From contig RAZP01000054.1 of assembly GCA_004028745.1 (NCBI GenBank), positions 1 to 13,123 of the forward strand: 13,123 nt of DNA, written 5' to 3'. The notes under the pieces are model-generated. The model was not told the origin of the DNA. It did not search any database and saw nothing but the letters and a program-made list of their open reading frames with translations. The stretch's first letter is position 1; each line of letters opens with the position of its first letter. A program made the translations under genes and the position numbers. This document shows positions 6,953 to 13,123 of the stretch, one piece after another. This stretch comes from Prosthecochloris sp. (GTDB lineage: Bacteria; Bacteroidota; Chlorobiia; Chlorobiales; Chlorobiaceae).

Positions 6953-7070
6953 AGGCACCTCTATTTATTTGTTGCGCACCATGATTACGTCGTTGTTCTG
7001 ACAATGTCGGGGCTTCGTCTGCCTTGTATCCCGATAGCGTCGGGACTCACGACAACTAATAGAGGTGTCT
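6953..7070. mobile_element. MITE-like element, copy 3 (subfamily B, longer copy)
   Basis: A 118-bp unit with termini AGGCACCTCTATTTA and TAATAGAGGTGTCT, abutted by the perfect 4-bp direct repeat GTAA (6949-6952 and 7071-7074). The interior contains a CCCGA-TAGCG-TCGGG hairpin (7031-7045) and shares TCGGGACTCACGACAA with copy 2. Read on the minus strand it also has CAAGGCAGACGAAGC, close to CAAGGCGAACGGAGC in copy 1, and CAACGACGTAAT, close to CAACGAAGCAAT in copies 1 and 4. It lies upstream of doxX and may form its promoter or leader. Confidence 0.8.
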
Positions 7071-7150
7071 GTAAGTTAGGAAAGCTGTAAAAAAACACCA
7101 ATTCCGAGAGTAATTCTCCTGCTGACAAATAACTACCGTATGTCCTGCTT

Positions 7151-7194
7151 ATAAAAGAACAACCGGACTGCCCAACGGAGAAAGAGCAGCCCGG
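7151..7194 (-). terminator. Rho-independent terminator of the porin gene
   Basis: On the minus strand CCGGGCTGC (7194-7186) pairs with GCAGTCCGG (7171-7163) with one mismatch, followed by the T-rich run TTGTTCTTTTAT (7162-7151). It lies about 55 bp after the porin stop and in the porin's direction. The remaining gap between copy 3 and this hairpin (7075-7150) holds nothing recognisable. Confidence 0.75.
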
Positions 7195-7249
7195 TGTTCC
7201 GGATGTTGTTAACGCGGAAAAACCAGAAAGAACAGAACCTCAGTCGTAA

Positions 7250-8260
7250 TTAGTTAGCAGTAAAACTGAAGTTGTAAATAGCACCTACGGAGAAAACATA
7301 CGGCGCATGATCCGATTCAAGATCGGCGTAACTTGCCATTGCATAGACTTGTGCATTTTCAAGAAGGTGATAGAAAGCACCGCCGGTAATACCGAACCCT
7401 TCGGCCGCACCATCATCAACCACACCAAGAGATAACGAGAGGTCGGTTTTAGCCTCCTTGAGCATGGCTGTTCCGGTCAGATAGCAATAACTCACATCTT
7501 CAAAGCCTCCTGTGTCGATATTCTCATAAGAAGCGCCAGCTTTCCAGCCATCTCCCTTATAGGTTGCATAAGCCCTGATAGCGTTTCCACCAGCATCAAT
7601 ATTGGGATATTTTACTGCGCCCTCACCATTATCGGCATAGACTCCTCCTATGGTAAAGCCCTTTGAGGTGTAAGAACCACCTGCGAGATAAGCAATCTGA
7701 TCATCGTTGCTGTCATCAATGGCTATACCACCCACCAGCTTGAAGCCGTTCAAGTTCGGTGTAAAGTACTGCAAGGAATTATCGGTAAAACCGTTGGTAG
7801 CCGCCGATAAACCATAAGATGCGCCGCCACCGCCAAATCTACCTACGGCATTAATCCGGGAAAGATCATAGAAAGGATCAAGCGCATAGCCGGGAAACTT
7901 GTAGGCATTAGTCATTCTACCGTATGTGACCTTACCGAAACCACCCTGGAATCCGCCGAAAAAGAAACGCTGGTTAAAACCATCCCCCCCAGCATCCCAG
8001 TCGGAAGGCGCGCCAACCTGCAAATGAACAAAAGCCTTGATGTTTTCATTGCCGTACGAACCTTTAATCCCGAAACGGGAAACATTGTCCGTACCTCTGA
8101 ACCCTTCGACAGATCCAGGCAGGCCGTCTTCATCGACATAGTTGAACGAATACCGCAAATTACCATAAACAGTCACTTCCGGCTTCGTTTCAGCTTTTAC
8201 CTTAGACGGCAGTGCACATACCATGACCAAACATAGTAATGAAAGGATTTTTTTCTTCAT
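7250..8260 (-). CDS. Outer membrane porin (Gram-negative porin-like beta barrel)
   Basis: 336-residue predicted beta-barrel channel of the outer membrane. From the ATG at 8260 the protein opens with a textbook signal peptide (MKKK, hydrophobic core, ...SKVKA, cleavage before ETKPEV near residue 23-24). The mature part has alternating amphipathic strands with the porin-style opening VTVYGNLRYSF and the SRFGIKGSYG block. Further along come FGKVTYGRM and SLQYFTPNLNGFKLVGG, as in general porins. The frame stays open upstream to an ATG at 8365, but that would bury the signal peptide behind 35 polar residues, so 8260 is preferred. The chain ends NFSFTAN rather than in a terminal aromatic residue. 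It is monocistronic by appearance: own promoter (8405-8433) and terminator (7151-7194). Substrate is unknown. Confidence 0.88.
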   Translation of the reverse strand: MKKKILSLLCLVMVCALPSKVKAETKPEVTVYGNLRYSFNYVDEDGLPGSVEGFRGTDNVSRFGIKGSYGNENIKAFVHLQVGAPSDWDAGGDGFNQRFFFGGFQGGFGKVTYGRMTNAYKFPGYALDPFYDLSRINAVGRFGGGGASYGLSAATNGFTDNSLQYFTPNLNGFKLVGGIAIDDSNDDQIAYLAGGSYTSKGFTIGGVYADNGEGAVKYPNIDAGGNAIRAYATYKGDGWKAGASYENIDTGGFEDVSYCYLTGTAMLKEAKTDLSLSLGVVDDGAAEGFGITGGAFYHLLENAQVYAMASYADLESDHAPYVFSVGAIYNFSFTAN

Positions 8261-8371
8261 GTTGCTGCTTTCTAAATGTTTGTGTTGCTGTTTTTTCTCG
8301 CTGTTCTTTTTTGCCGGTGTCGCTCCTATGATTTTTCCATAATCACTTTCTTCCAGCAAAAACATATAATC

Positions 8372-8397
8372 ATGAGAATATATATCTATATACTCAT
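8372..8397. promoter_or_regulatory. 26-bp dyad upstream of the porin, candidate operator
   Basis: Arms ATGAG (8372-8376) and CTCAT (8393-8397) enclose an A+T-rich core; 11 of 13 position pairs are complementary. On the minus strand it begins 8 nt after the candidate -10 box, so it would cover the transcription start. This fits a repressor site, but it could also be a leader hairpin. The regulator is unknown. Confidence 0.5.
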
Positions 8398-8404
8398 TAA
8401 TGAA

Positions 8405-8433
8405 ATGATATAAAAAACACCTGATAAAACCAA
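8405..8433 (-). promoter_or_regulatory. Candidate sigma-70-type promoter of the porin gene
   Basis: On the minus strand TTGGTT (8433-8428), a 17-nt spacer, then TATCAT (8410-8405). The -10 differs from TATAAT at one position; the -35 matches only its TTG core. The location suits the porin start at 8260 and the dyad directly downstream. Confidence 0.5.
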
Positions 8434-8471
8434 ATTCTCAAAAGAAGTAAGAGAGAAAAACAAAGCGATCC

Positions 8472-8491
8472 GATGACGTGAAAAAGTCATC
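8472..8491. repeat. Small hairpin downstream of ribD
   Basis: GATGAC (8472-8477) and GTCATC (8486-8491) form a perfect 6-bp stem with an 8-nt loop. It lies about 75 bp after the ribD stop. A T-rich but interrupted stretch follows on the minus strand about 12 nt later, so it is at best a weak terminator. Confidence 0.3.
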
Positions 8492-8564
8492 TGAAAATGC
8501 TGACGTCAAGAAAGCCTTGCCGTAAAAAAGAGGGGAAGTGAGCTCAAAAGAGAGGAGAAAAAGG

Positions 8565-9680
8565 TCACAGTAAGTAGGTTTCCAGCAGAAGATCTTCGCC
8601 GAAAAGAGAGGGAGGCTCAAACCTGAAACCAAAAGCCTCCCCAGGGGTGTCCACGCCAAGCGGGGAGAATGAACTCAGACCGTCGCCACCGAAAATCTTT
8701 GGTGCAATATATATATACATTTTGTCGACAAGTCGTGACCGGAGGAAAGAACCGGAAAGCCGGGCACCTGTTTCCACGAAAACAGAAAGCACATTTTTTG
8801 CATGGAGAAAACCCAGCACCTCTACAAGATCAAGACCACCCTCATGCTCGTTGACAAATGCAACTTCAATCCTTTTCTGCTTTAAACATTCAAGCTTCAC
8901 AGGATCAGCATTGTCCTTACAAGCAAAAACAAGAGTCCGGGCATCACCGTTAAAAACCCTTGCCGTTTCAGGCAGCTGTAAATTCCTATCCAGGACTACA
9001 CGCAAGGGATTCCGGCCCCGGCAGTGACGAACCGTCAGGAGAGGATCGTCGGCGAGAACGGTCGCTGAACCTGTCAGAACGACATCATAACGACTCCTCA
9101 GCCTGTGTACATGCTCCCTGGCCTGTGTACCTGTAATCCACTTCGACAAGCCGTTTGCTGTCGCTATCTTACCGTCGAGGGTCTGCGCGAGCTTCAGGGA
9201 AACAAACGGCATATTTTTCACGTGGCTTTTTATAAAAGCCTCGTTAAGTTTCCTGGACTTTTCTTCAAGCACCCCTTCCAGCACCTCTACCCCTGCATCA
9301 CGCAGCTTTTGAATACCTTGCCCCGCAACTCTTTCATGCGGGTCTTTGCAGGCAACAACAACTCTGGGAATTTTTTTTTCAATAATGAGATCGCTGCAAG
9401 GAGGAGTTTTGCCGTAATGAGAGCATGGCTCAAGATTGACATACAGCGTAGATTGCCGCAGAAGCAGGTCGTCAGTCACTGACGCTATGGCATTAACTTC
9501 TGCATGAGGCCCCCCGAATCGTTCGTGGAATCCTTCCCCGATGATACGGTCCTCACAAACAATAAGAGAACCCACCATGGGGTTTGGGCTGACATAACCC
9601 GCACCTTTTTCCGCAAGCTCAAGACAACGTGACATAAAACGCTCATGATGCTGTAAGCTGCTTTTTTCGTTCACAGTCAT
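8565..9680 (-). CDS. ribD: Bifunctional riboflavin biosynthesis protein RibD (deaminase/reductase)
   Basis: Cytoplasmic enzyme for two steps of riboflavin synthesis: deamination of the diaminopyrimidine phosphoribosyl intermediate, then NADPH-dependent reduction of its ribosyl group. The 371-residue chain has the zinc deaminase domain first: SPNPMVG (31-37), HAE with ligand His59 and Glu61, and EPCSHYGKTPPC with zinc ligands Cys86 and Cys95. From about residue 158 comes the reductase domain (SLKLAQTLDGKIAT, the SKWITG motif, and a TGSATVLADDPLL block). Length is normal. The ATG at 9680 is 2 bp from the end of element copy 4, whose ATAA target repeat overlaps it, so there is no ordinary leader and only a GAG remnant in the element resembles a Shine-Dalgarno. 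Met16 (9635) is a weaker alternative start. Upstream is a deaminase of the same superfamily but different function. Confidence 0.96.
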   Translation of the reverse strand: MTVNEKSSLQHHERFMSRCLELAEKGAGYVSPNPMVGSLIVCEDRIIGEGFHERFGGPHAEVNAIASVTDDLLLRQSTLYVNLEPCSHYGKTPPCSDLIIEKKIPRVVVACKDPHERVAGQGIQKLRDAGVEVLEGVLEEKSRKLNEAFIKSHVKNMPFVSLKLAQTLDGKIATANGLSKWITGTQAREHVHRLRSRYDVVLTGSATVLADDPLLTVRHCRGRNPLRVVLDRNLQLPETARVFNGDARTLVFACKDNADPVKLECLKQKRIEVAFVNEHEGGLDLVEVLGFLHAKNVLSVFVETGARLSGSFLRSRLVDKMYIYIAPKIFGGDGLSSFSPLGVDTPGEAFGFRFEPPSLFGEDLLLETYLL

Positions 9681-9682
9681 AA

Positions 9683-9796
9683 GGGCAACTCAATTTATTC
9701 CGCACTTCAATTGCTTCGTTGAGCGGATAGGAGGGGGTTCTGCGCTCCGTTCGCTTTGCACTTGAGCCGCTCTTGCCAATAAATATAGAGGCGCCC
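9683..9796. mobile_element. MITE-like element, copy 4 (subfamily A, opposite orientation, internal deletion)
   Basis: A 114-bp unit with termini GGGCAACTCAATTTATT and AATATAGAGGCGCCC, abutted by the perfect 4-bp direct repeat ATAA (9679-9682 and 9797-9800). Its reverse complement aligns with copy 1 over nearly the whole length, including a 21-bp exact run at 9706-9726, but lacks about 28 bp of the copy 1 centre (the TGTAC hairpin region). The left repeat includes the AT of the ribD start codon. It lies between ribD and the dCMP-deaminase-like gene and probably supplies the whole ribD leader. Confidence 0.82.
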
Positions 9797-9816
9797 ATAA
9801 GCTGTCATGCACATAA

Positions 9817-10341
9817 TTAGGGCACCTCAACATGTATCTGCACCAGTTTTATGCCCGAAAGACGGAGAAGCTCCGATATATGATCGATTTTGTAAGGCTT
9901 GTCGTAATATATGGTTTTAATACCGACGTTTATCAATACTTTCAGACAGTGTATACATGGGCTTGCAGTAATATAGATATCGGCATCCTTGATAGAAACC
10001 CCGTGCTTTGCAGCCTGCGCAATTGCGTTGATCTCTGCATGAATTGTATTGACGCAATTCTCCTCTATCGTACCGTCAGGGTGTGTACTGCGATAGATTT
10101 TGCAGGTGGTTTCGTTGCAGTGAGGGAGGCCGGAAGGTGCTCCATTGTAACCCGTGGAAAGAATGTTATTGTCACGAACAAGCACAGCACCGATATGTCC
10201 CCTGGTGCAGGTTGCTCTCCGTGAAATCAGGTGTGCCACACTCATAAAATATTCATGCCACCCGAGGCGCTCCTCGTGGGGATGGTCATTCCCACCGCCG
10301 AAAGGGGGACAGCAACTGTCTTGTTGGGTTTCTTCAGGCAT
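9817..10341 (-). CDS. dCMP deaminase family protein (ComEB-like cytidine/deoxycytidylate deaminase)
   Basis: Zinc enzyme expected to deaminate dCMP to dUMP, feeding thymidylate synthesis; cytoplasmic. In the 174 residues HAEINAIA supplies His101 and catalytic Glu103, and SPCIHC supplies Cys129 and Cys132. The WHEYFM start of the domain (28-33), the RATCTRGHIGAVLV block and TGYNGAPSGLPHC are characteristic of dCMP deaminases, including the extra zinc-site cysteines and histidines. No other start codon lies between Met1 and Met33, and starting at Met33 would lose the conserved WHEYF, so the 27-residue extension, with Cys10-Cys11 and His20/His22, appears genuine. The gene is divergent from the NFACT gene. 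Its last codons read GAG GTG CCC TAA, the same as an element terminus. Confidence 0.9.
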   Translation of the reverse strand: MPEETQQDSCCPPFGGGNDHPHEERLGWHEYFMSVAHLISRRATCTRGHIGAVLVRDNNILSTGYNGAPSGLPHCNETTCKIYRSTHPDGTIEENCVNTIHAEINAIAQAAKHGVSIKDADIYITASPCIHCLKVLINVGIKTIYYDKPYKIDHISELLRLSGIKLVQIHVEVP

Positions 10342-10491
10342 AGACGGGATTTTAATACATTAAAAAAGTGACGGGTAACGAGTTTCAAATGTCGAATTGC
10401 CTGTCTTCCGTATCCCTAAGAGATCCGGCTATCGGGCTGCTTGCTTTTTGTAAAAGTAAAGAAAAACTACAGCTTGAAACAACTAACGACG
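10342..10491. other. Divergent intergenic region between the deaminase and NFACT genes
   Basis: 150 bp that must hold two outward promoters. I see A+T-rich stretches (10350-10366 and 10443-10470) but no box pair good enough to call and no Shine-Dalgarno before either start. The NFACT frame is open back to a TTG at 10441. Confidence 0.4.
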
Positions 10492-12123
10492 ATGCTGCGA
10501 AACTATTTCACGTTGTATCACCTCGCCCGAGAACTGCATGAACTGCTTGAGGGAGGCTTTGCTTTCGAAGCACATTCGCAGCAACGAAACGAAATCACCA
10601 TCAGTCTGATAACCAACACGGGAAATCATCTGCAGCTTATCGTCGTCACCAGTCATCCCAGACTCTGCATTTATACCAGGGAAGGGTTGAACAGAAAGCA
10701 GCGCAACACGGCGGATTTGATGCCTGAAATCAACGAAAAAAAGGTCCTCGGTGTGGTCATGGACCCCTGTGACAGAATAATCCGAATACCCCTTGAAAAC
10801 AACTACACCATTGTGCTTCAGCTGTTCAGCGCAAAAACAAATGTGTTCCTGGAAAGCAATGGAAAGGTCATAAGAGCTTTCAAACAAAACATCTCAACCT
10901 TCATTCACGATAAAAACAGGAAACCTGATACCTGTCCGAAGATTTTTCGCTTACTCGAATCACTTGTTCACGACCGAGCTTTTTTTATCGAACGCTTCCG
11001 AGAAACCGATGCAGACGACACCGCCGAGAAACTAAGACAGATGCTCCCGGGCTTTGACCGCCCGCTTGTCAGAGAACTCCTTGGCCGTTGCGGCAACAGC
11101 CGCTCACCGGAAAAGATCCATGCCGAGTTTACCACACTTTTTTATGAGTTGCTTGATCCGCTCCCATCCGTACATATCGAAGGGAAAAACGGCCCCGAAT
11201 TCTCAATACTGCACAATCCACCTAAAACCTCTGTCAAGCTTGAAACAATACTTGAAGGCCTAAACTTTTACAGTATAAAAACGTGGCAATACCTTAGAAC
11301 GAGAGAGCTTGTTCATGAACTCGATAACAAACTGAGGCATAAAATGACAAAAATCGAGCGTGAACTTGCTCATTTTCAGCCCGAAAAACTCATGAAACAG
11401 GCCGATGAATATGAACGAAACGGACACCTTCTTATTGCCAACCTTTACAACCCGAAGCGGAAGAAAGACTACATTACGGTTGCCAATGTTTTCGATCCGT
11501 CTGCGCCCATCTTGACAATCCCCCTCAAGCCGGAACTGAACATGCAGCAAAACGCAGCAGCCTGGTTTCGGAAAGCATCGAAAATCAGAGAAAAAATTCA
11601 AGGAGGCATACGCAGAATAGCAACCGTAAAAGTGCAGCAGGAAGAACTCGACAGGCTTTTAACGATTTCTTCAGAGCTCTCATCGCTGTCAGAAGTAAGA
11701 GATTTTTACGAAACAAACCGTTCAGCCTTGAACATCCTGGGACTTTCAGATAAATCCGGTAAAGAGAAGGACAGGTTATCATTCCGGAGATTTGATATCA
11801 CACAAAAAGCAGTGCTCTACATCGGCAAAAACGCAAGGAACAACGACCAGCTTACCTTTTCTTTTGCAAAACCAAATGATATCTGGTTACATGCAAGAGG
11901 AGCCTCCGGCTCCCACTGCATTCTGCGCGGAGCAACAATGCAAAACATCTCTGAAATCCAGAGAGCAGCAGAAATTGCCGCTTATTATTCCGCTGCTAAA
12001 CATTCCGAGTTTGCTCCTGTAATGTATACCGAGAAAAAATATGTCAGGCGGTCAAGAAACATGCCCCCCGGCCAAGTCCTGGTGGAAAAGGAAAAGGTTA
12101 TTATGGTTCGACCTTCTGAATAA
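10492..12123 (+). CDS. NFACT-family protein (RqcH/Rqc2-like; 'fibronectin-binding' FbpA family)
   Basis: Probable ribosome quality-control factor that binds stalled large subunits with peptidyl-tRNA and, in studied members, directs C-terminal tailing of the nascent chain. From the ATG at 10492 it has 543 residues, near the usual bacterial length. The N-terminal NFACT-N domain covers about 1-130 and keeps the functionally important Asp-Arg pair (D94-R95 in DPCDRII; Asp97-Arg98 in B. subtilis RqcH). A helical middle with a long charged coiled-coil region follows (about 270-420). The C-terminal NFACT-R domain has YIGKNARNND (about 443-452) and DIWLHARGASGSH (463-475), with AAYYSAAKHS further on. 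An in-frame TTG at 10441 would add 17 residues, but family proteins begin close to this ATG. It is followed 9 bp later by a thioesterase gene, likely in one transcript. Antibody or adhesion names used for this family are not supported here. Confidence 0.9.
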   Translation: MLRNYFTLYHLARELHELLEGGFAFEAHSQQRNEITISLITNTGNHLQLIVVTSHPRLCIYTREGLNRKQRNTADLMPEINEKKVLGVVMDPCDRIIRIPLENNYTIVLQLFSAKTNVFLESNGKVIRAFKQNISTFIHDKNRKPDTCPKIFRLLESLVHDRAFFIERFRETDADDTAEKLRQMLPGFDRPLVRELLGRCGNSRSPEKIHAEFTTLFYELLDPLPSVHIEGKNGPEFSILHNPPKTSVKLETILEGLNFYSIKTWQYLRTRELVHELDNKLRHKMTKIERELAHFQPEKLMKQADEYERNGHLLIANLYNPKRKKDYITVANVFDPSAPILTIPLKPELNMQQNAAAWFRKASKIREKIQGGIRRIATVKVQQEELDRLLTISSELSSLSEVRDFYETNRSALNILGLSDKSGKEKDRLSFRRFDITQKAVLYIGKNARNNDQLTFSFAKPNDIWLHARGASGSHCILRGATMQNISEIQRAAEIAAYYSAAKHSEFAPVMYTEKKYVRRSRNMPPGQVLVEKEKVIMVRPSE

Positions 12124-12132
12124 ATACCAATC

Positions 12133-12492
12133 ATGGAAAACTACAAACTTGTTCTTCCCGAACACCTTAATCATTATGGCTATCTTTTCGGCGGCAACTT
12201 GCTGAAATGGATCGATGAGGTAGGATACATTGCCGTGACCCTTGACTATCCCGGCTGCAACTTTGTAACAGTTGCAATGGACAAGATCGAGTTCAAAAAA
12301 AGCATCGGAAAAGGCACAATTCTCTGCTTCGAAACTGTAAAAACACGTGAAGGTTATACCTCTGTAGAATATACGGTCAATGCATACAAAGACAGTATAG
12401 ACACGGGAAAACGTGAGATGGTTTTCAGCACTTGTATCACTTTTGTCTGCCTGGATGAAAACGGTAATAAAAAGAAACTGTGCAGGGAATAA
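12133..12492 (+). CDS. Hotdog-fold acyl-CoA thioesterase (YciA/BACH-like 4HBT)
   Basis: 119-residue single hotdog-domain protein expected to hydrolyse acyl-CoA thioesters in the cytoplasm. The opening NHYGYLFGGNLLKWIDE (13-29) is the central helix of YciA-type thioesterases, with Asn13 and Asp28 at positions used for catalysis in that group. The MDKIEFKKSI strand and the final TFVCLDENG strand complete the fold. The chain is slightly short and lacks a C-terminal extension. It starts 9 bp after the NFACT stop without a clear Shine-Dalgarno, so coupling to that gene is likely. Chain-length preference cannot be read from the sequence. It is convergent with the permease gene, with 25 bp between stops and no clear terminator. 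Confidence 0.88.
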   Translation: MENYKLVLPEHLNHYGYLFGGNLLKWIDEVGYIAVTLDYPGCNFVTVAMDKIEFKKSIGKGTILCFETVKTREGYTSVEYTVNAYKDSIDTGKREMVFSTCITFVCLDENGNKKKLCRE

Positions 12493-12517
12493 ACCGCTCC
12501 CAAACATTCAAATCACA

Positions 12518-13123
12518 CTAACGGCCTGAGCCAAAAACTATCCCGGAGACGTGAAACAAAGCGATGAGTCCTATCAGCAGCATGACGATATTGGCAAGCC
12601 ACATCGATATTCCGGGATCAAGCAGGCCCCTGTCGGACAACTTTTCACCTACTATGAGCAGGGACCAGTAAAGGATAAAAAACACCAGCGACAGACCTGC
12701 ACCTACACCAAAACCACCGCGTTTCGCAAGAACGCCGAGAGGAGCTCCGACCAAAACAAATACAATACAGGCAAACGACAGCGCATATTTTTTATGAAAC
12801 TCAACCATATACTTGTTGTACATCTCCCTGCTGCGATCCATATGCTCGATTTCCCGGTCAATCCGGGCAAGCATTTTCTCCACCTGTTCCACTGTCTCTG
12901 CATTCCGTTTTTGGGTAACTTGTTCACCGGTAACATGTTGCGTTCGAACCACGTTTCTGAGTGCATTGATCGTTTCCTGCTCACGCGCAAGATTTTGCCC
13001 TATCTGCGCCACAGCGTCGTTTGCACGTTTTTTGAATTGCATGCCCATGCTGTAAAGCCGCTTTGCAGACAATTCACGGTCCCCTCTTCTGACCTCACTG
13101 CCGTCAGTACGCTCAAAACCGTA
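12518..13123 (-). CDS. LptF/LptG (YjgP/YjgQ) family LPS-export permease, N-terminal part outside the window
   Basis: Inner-membrane permease of the Lpt machine that moves lipopolysaccharide from the inner membrane toward the outer membrane, paired with the ATPase LptB. The visible 201 residues (frame open to base 13123; the TTG at 13072 is internal) contain the end of the periplasmic region. A charged helical, coiled-coil-like stretch follows (about residues 37-107, rich in Glu, Arg and Gln). Three transmembrane helices come last, near 112-132, 139-160 and 172-192. The VGAPLGVLAKRGG turn and the MWLANI motif in the last helix are family hallmarks. Whether it is LptF or LptG cannot be decided from this half. 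The rest of the gene lies to the right. Confidence 0.9.
   Translation of the reverse strand, partial: YGFERTDGSEVRRGDRELSAKRLYSMGMQFKKRANDAVAQIGQNLAREQETINALRNVVRTQHVTGEQVTQKRNAETVEQVEKMLARIDREIEHMDRSREMYNKYMVEFHKKYALSFACIVFVLVGAPLGVLAKRGGFGVGAGLSLVFFILYWSLLIVGEKLSDRGLLDPGISMWLANIVMLLIGLIALFHVSGIVFGSGR

Larger units (their letters stand above)
8261..8564. other. Porin leader and ribD-porin intergenic region
   Basis: About 300 bp without a credible gene. It holds the candidate porin promoter, the 26-bp dyad and a small hairpin, listed separately. The plus strand is markedly purine-rich at 8436-8466 and 8521-8564. A leader of roughly 135 nt would precede the porin start. Confidence 0.6.

Noticed and set aside
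8261..8365. 35-residue N-terminal extension of the porin
   Set aside because: The frame is open to an ATG at 8365, but the signal peptide starts at the ATG at 8260, and no Shine-Dalgarno precedes 8365.
9832..10224. 130-codon plus-strand frame over the deaminase gene
   Set aside because: Shadow of the minus-strand gene, which has the full zinc-site motifs.
1..13123. CRISPR array, tRNA or rRNA gene, prophage or defence island
   Set aside because: No regularly spaced direct repeats, no cloverleaf-like stretch with a CCA-type end, and no integrase, nuclease or phage-type protein was seen on either strand.

Overview
The window looks like a chromosomal segment of a Gram-negative bacterium, most likely a green sulfur bacterium (Chlorobiota; Chlorobium/Prosthecochloris-like). 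This is inferred from the gene set, the protein style, the moderate base composition, the frequent lack of Shine-Dalgarno sites and the dispersed small repeats. An outer-membrane porin, a TolC-type protein and an LptF/LptG permease show an outer membrane. No rRNA, tRNA or CRISPR array is visible, and no transposase gene.

Layout from left to right: (1) 1-1728, the catalytic and C-terminal part of a P2-like cation P-type ATPase, cut by the window edge. (2) 1767-1908, a small palindromic mobile element between convergent genes. (3) A leftward cluster tpx - ribE - rarA - tolC (5869 down to 1909): thiol peroxidase, riboflavin synthase, the AAA+ replication-recombination protein RarA, and a TolC-type outer-membrane efflux protein. 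(4) 5887-6502, a gene-free, repeat-rich stretch with another element copy, three REP-like units and a 177-bp inverted-repeat-bounded unit. (5) Leftward doxX-like gene, a third element copy, and a porin with a visible promoter, an overlapping dyad and a terminator. (6) Leftward ribD, a fourth element copy touching its start codon, then a dCMP-deaminase-family gene. (7) Rightward NFACT/RqcH-like gene and a hotdog thioesterase, convergent with (8) the C-terminal half of an LptF/LptG-type permease cut by the right edge.

The genes are mostly housekeeping or envelope functions: two steps of riboflavin synthesis lie apart here (ribD and ribE), with peroxide defence (tpx), genome maintenance (rarA), pyrimidine deoxynucleotide supply (deaminase), ribosome rescue (NFACT) and LPS export (LptF/G). 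I see no recognisable defence or secondary-metabolism system.

The unexpected signal is in the intergenic DNA. Four copies of one MITE-like family (termini close to GGGCACCTCTATTTATT) occur within about 8 kb, each abutted by a 3-4 bp A+T direct repeat (TTA, TTTA, GTAA, ATAA). They fall into two interior subfamilies that keep a similar internal order of motifs. Two of the copies share bases with a gene's stop or start codon, and the element termini carry an outward-reading GAGGTG, a potential ribosome-binding sequence.
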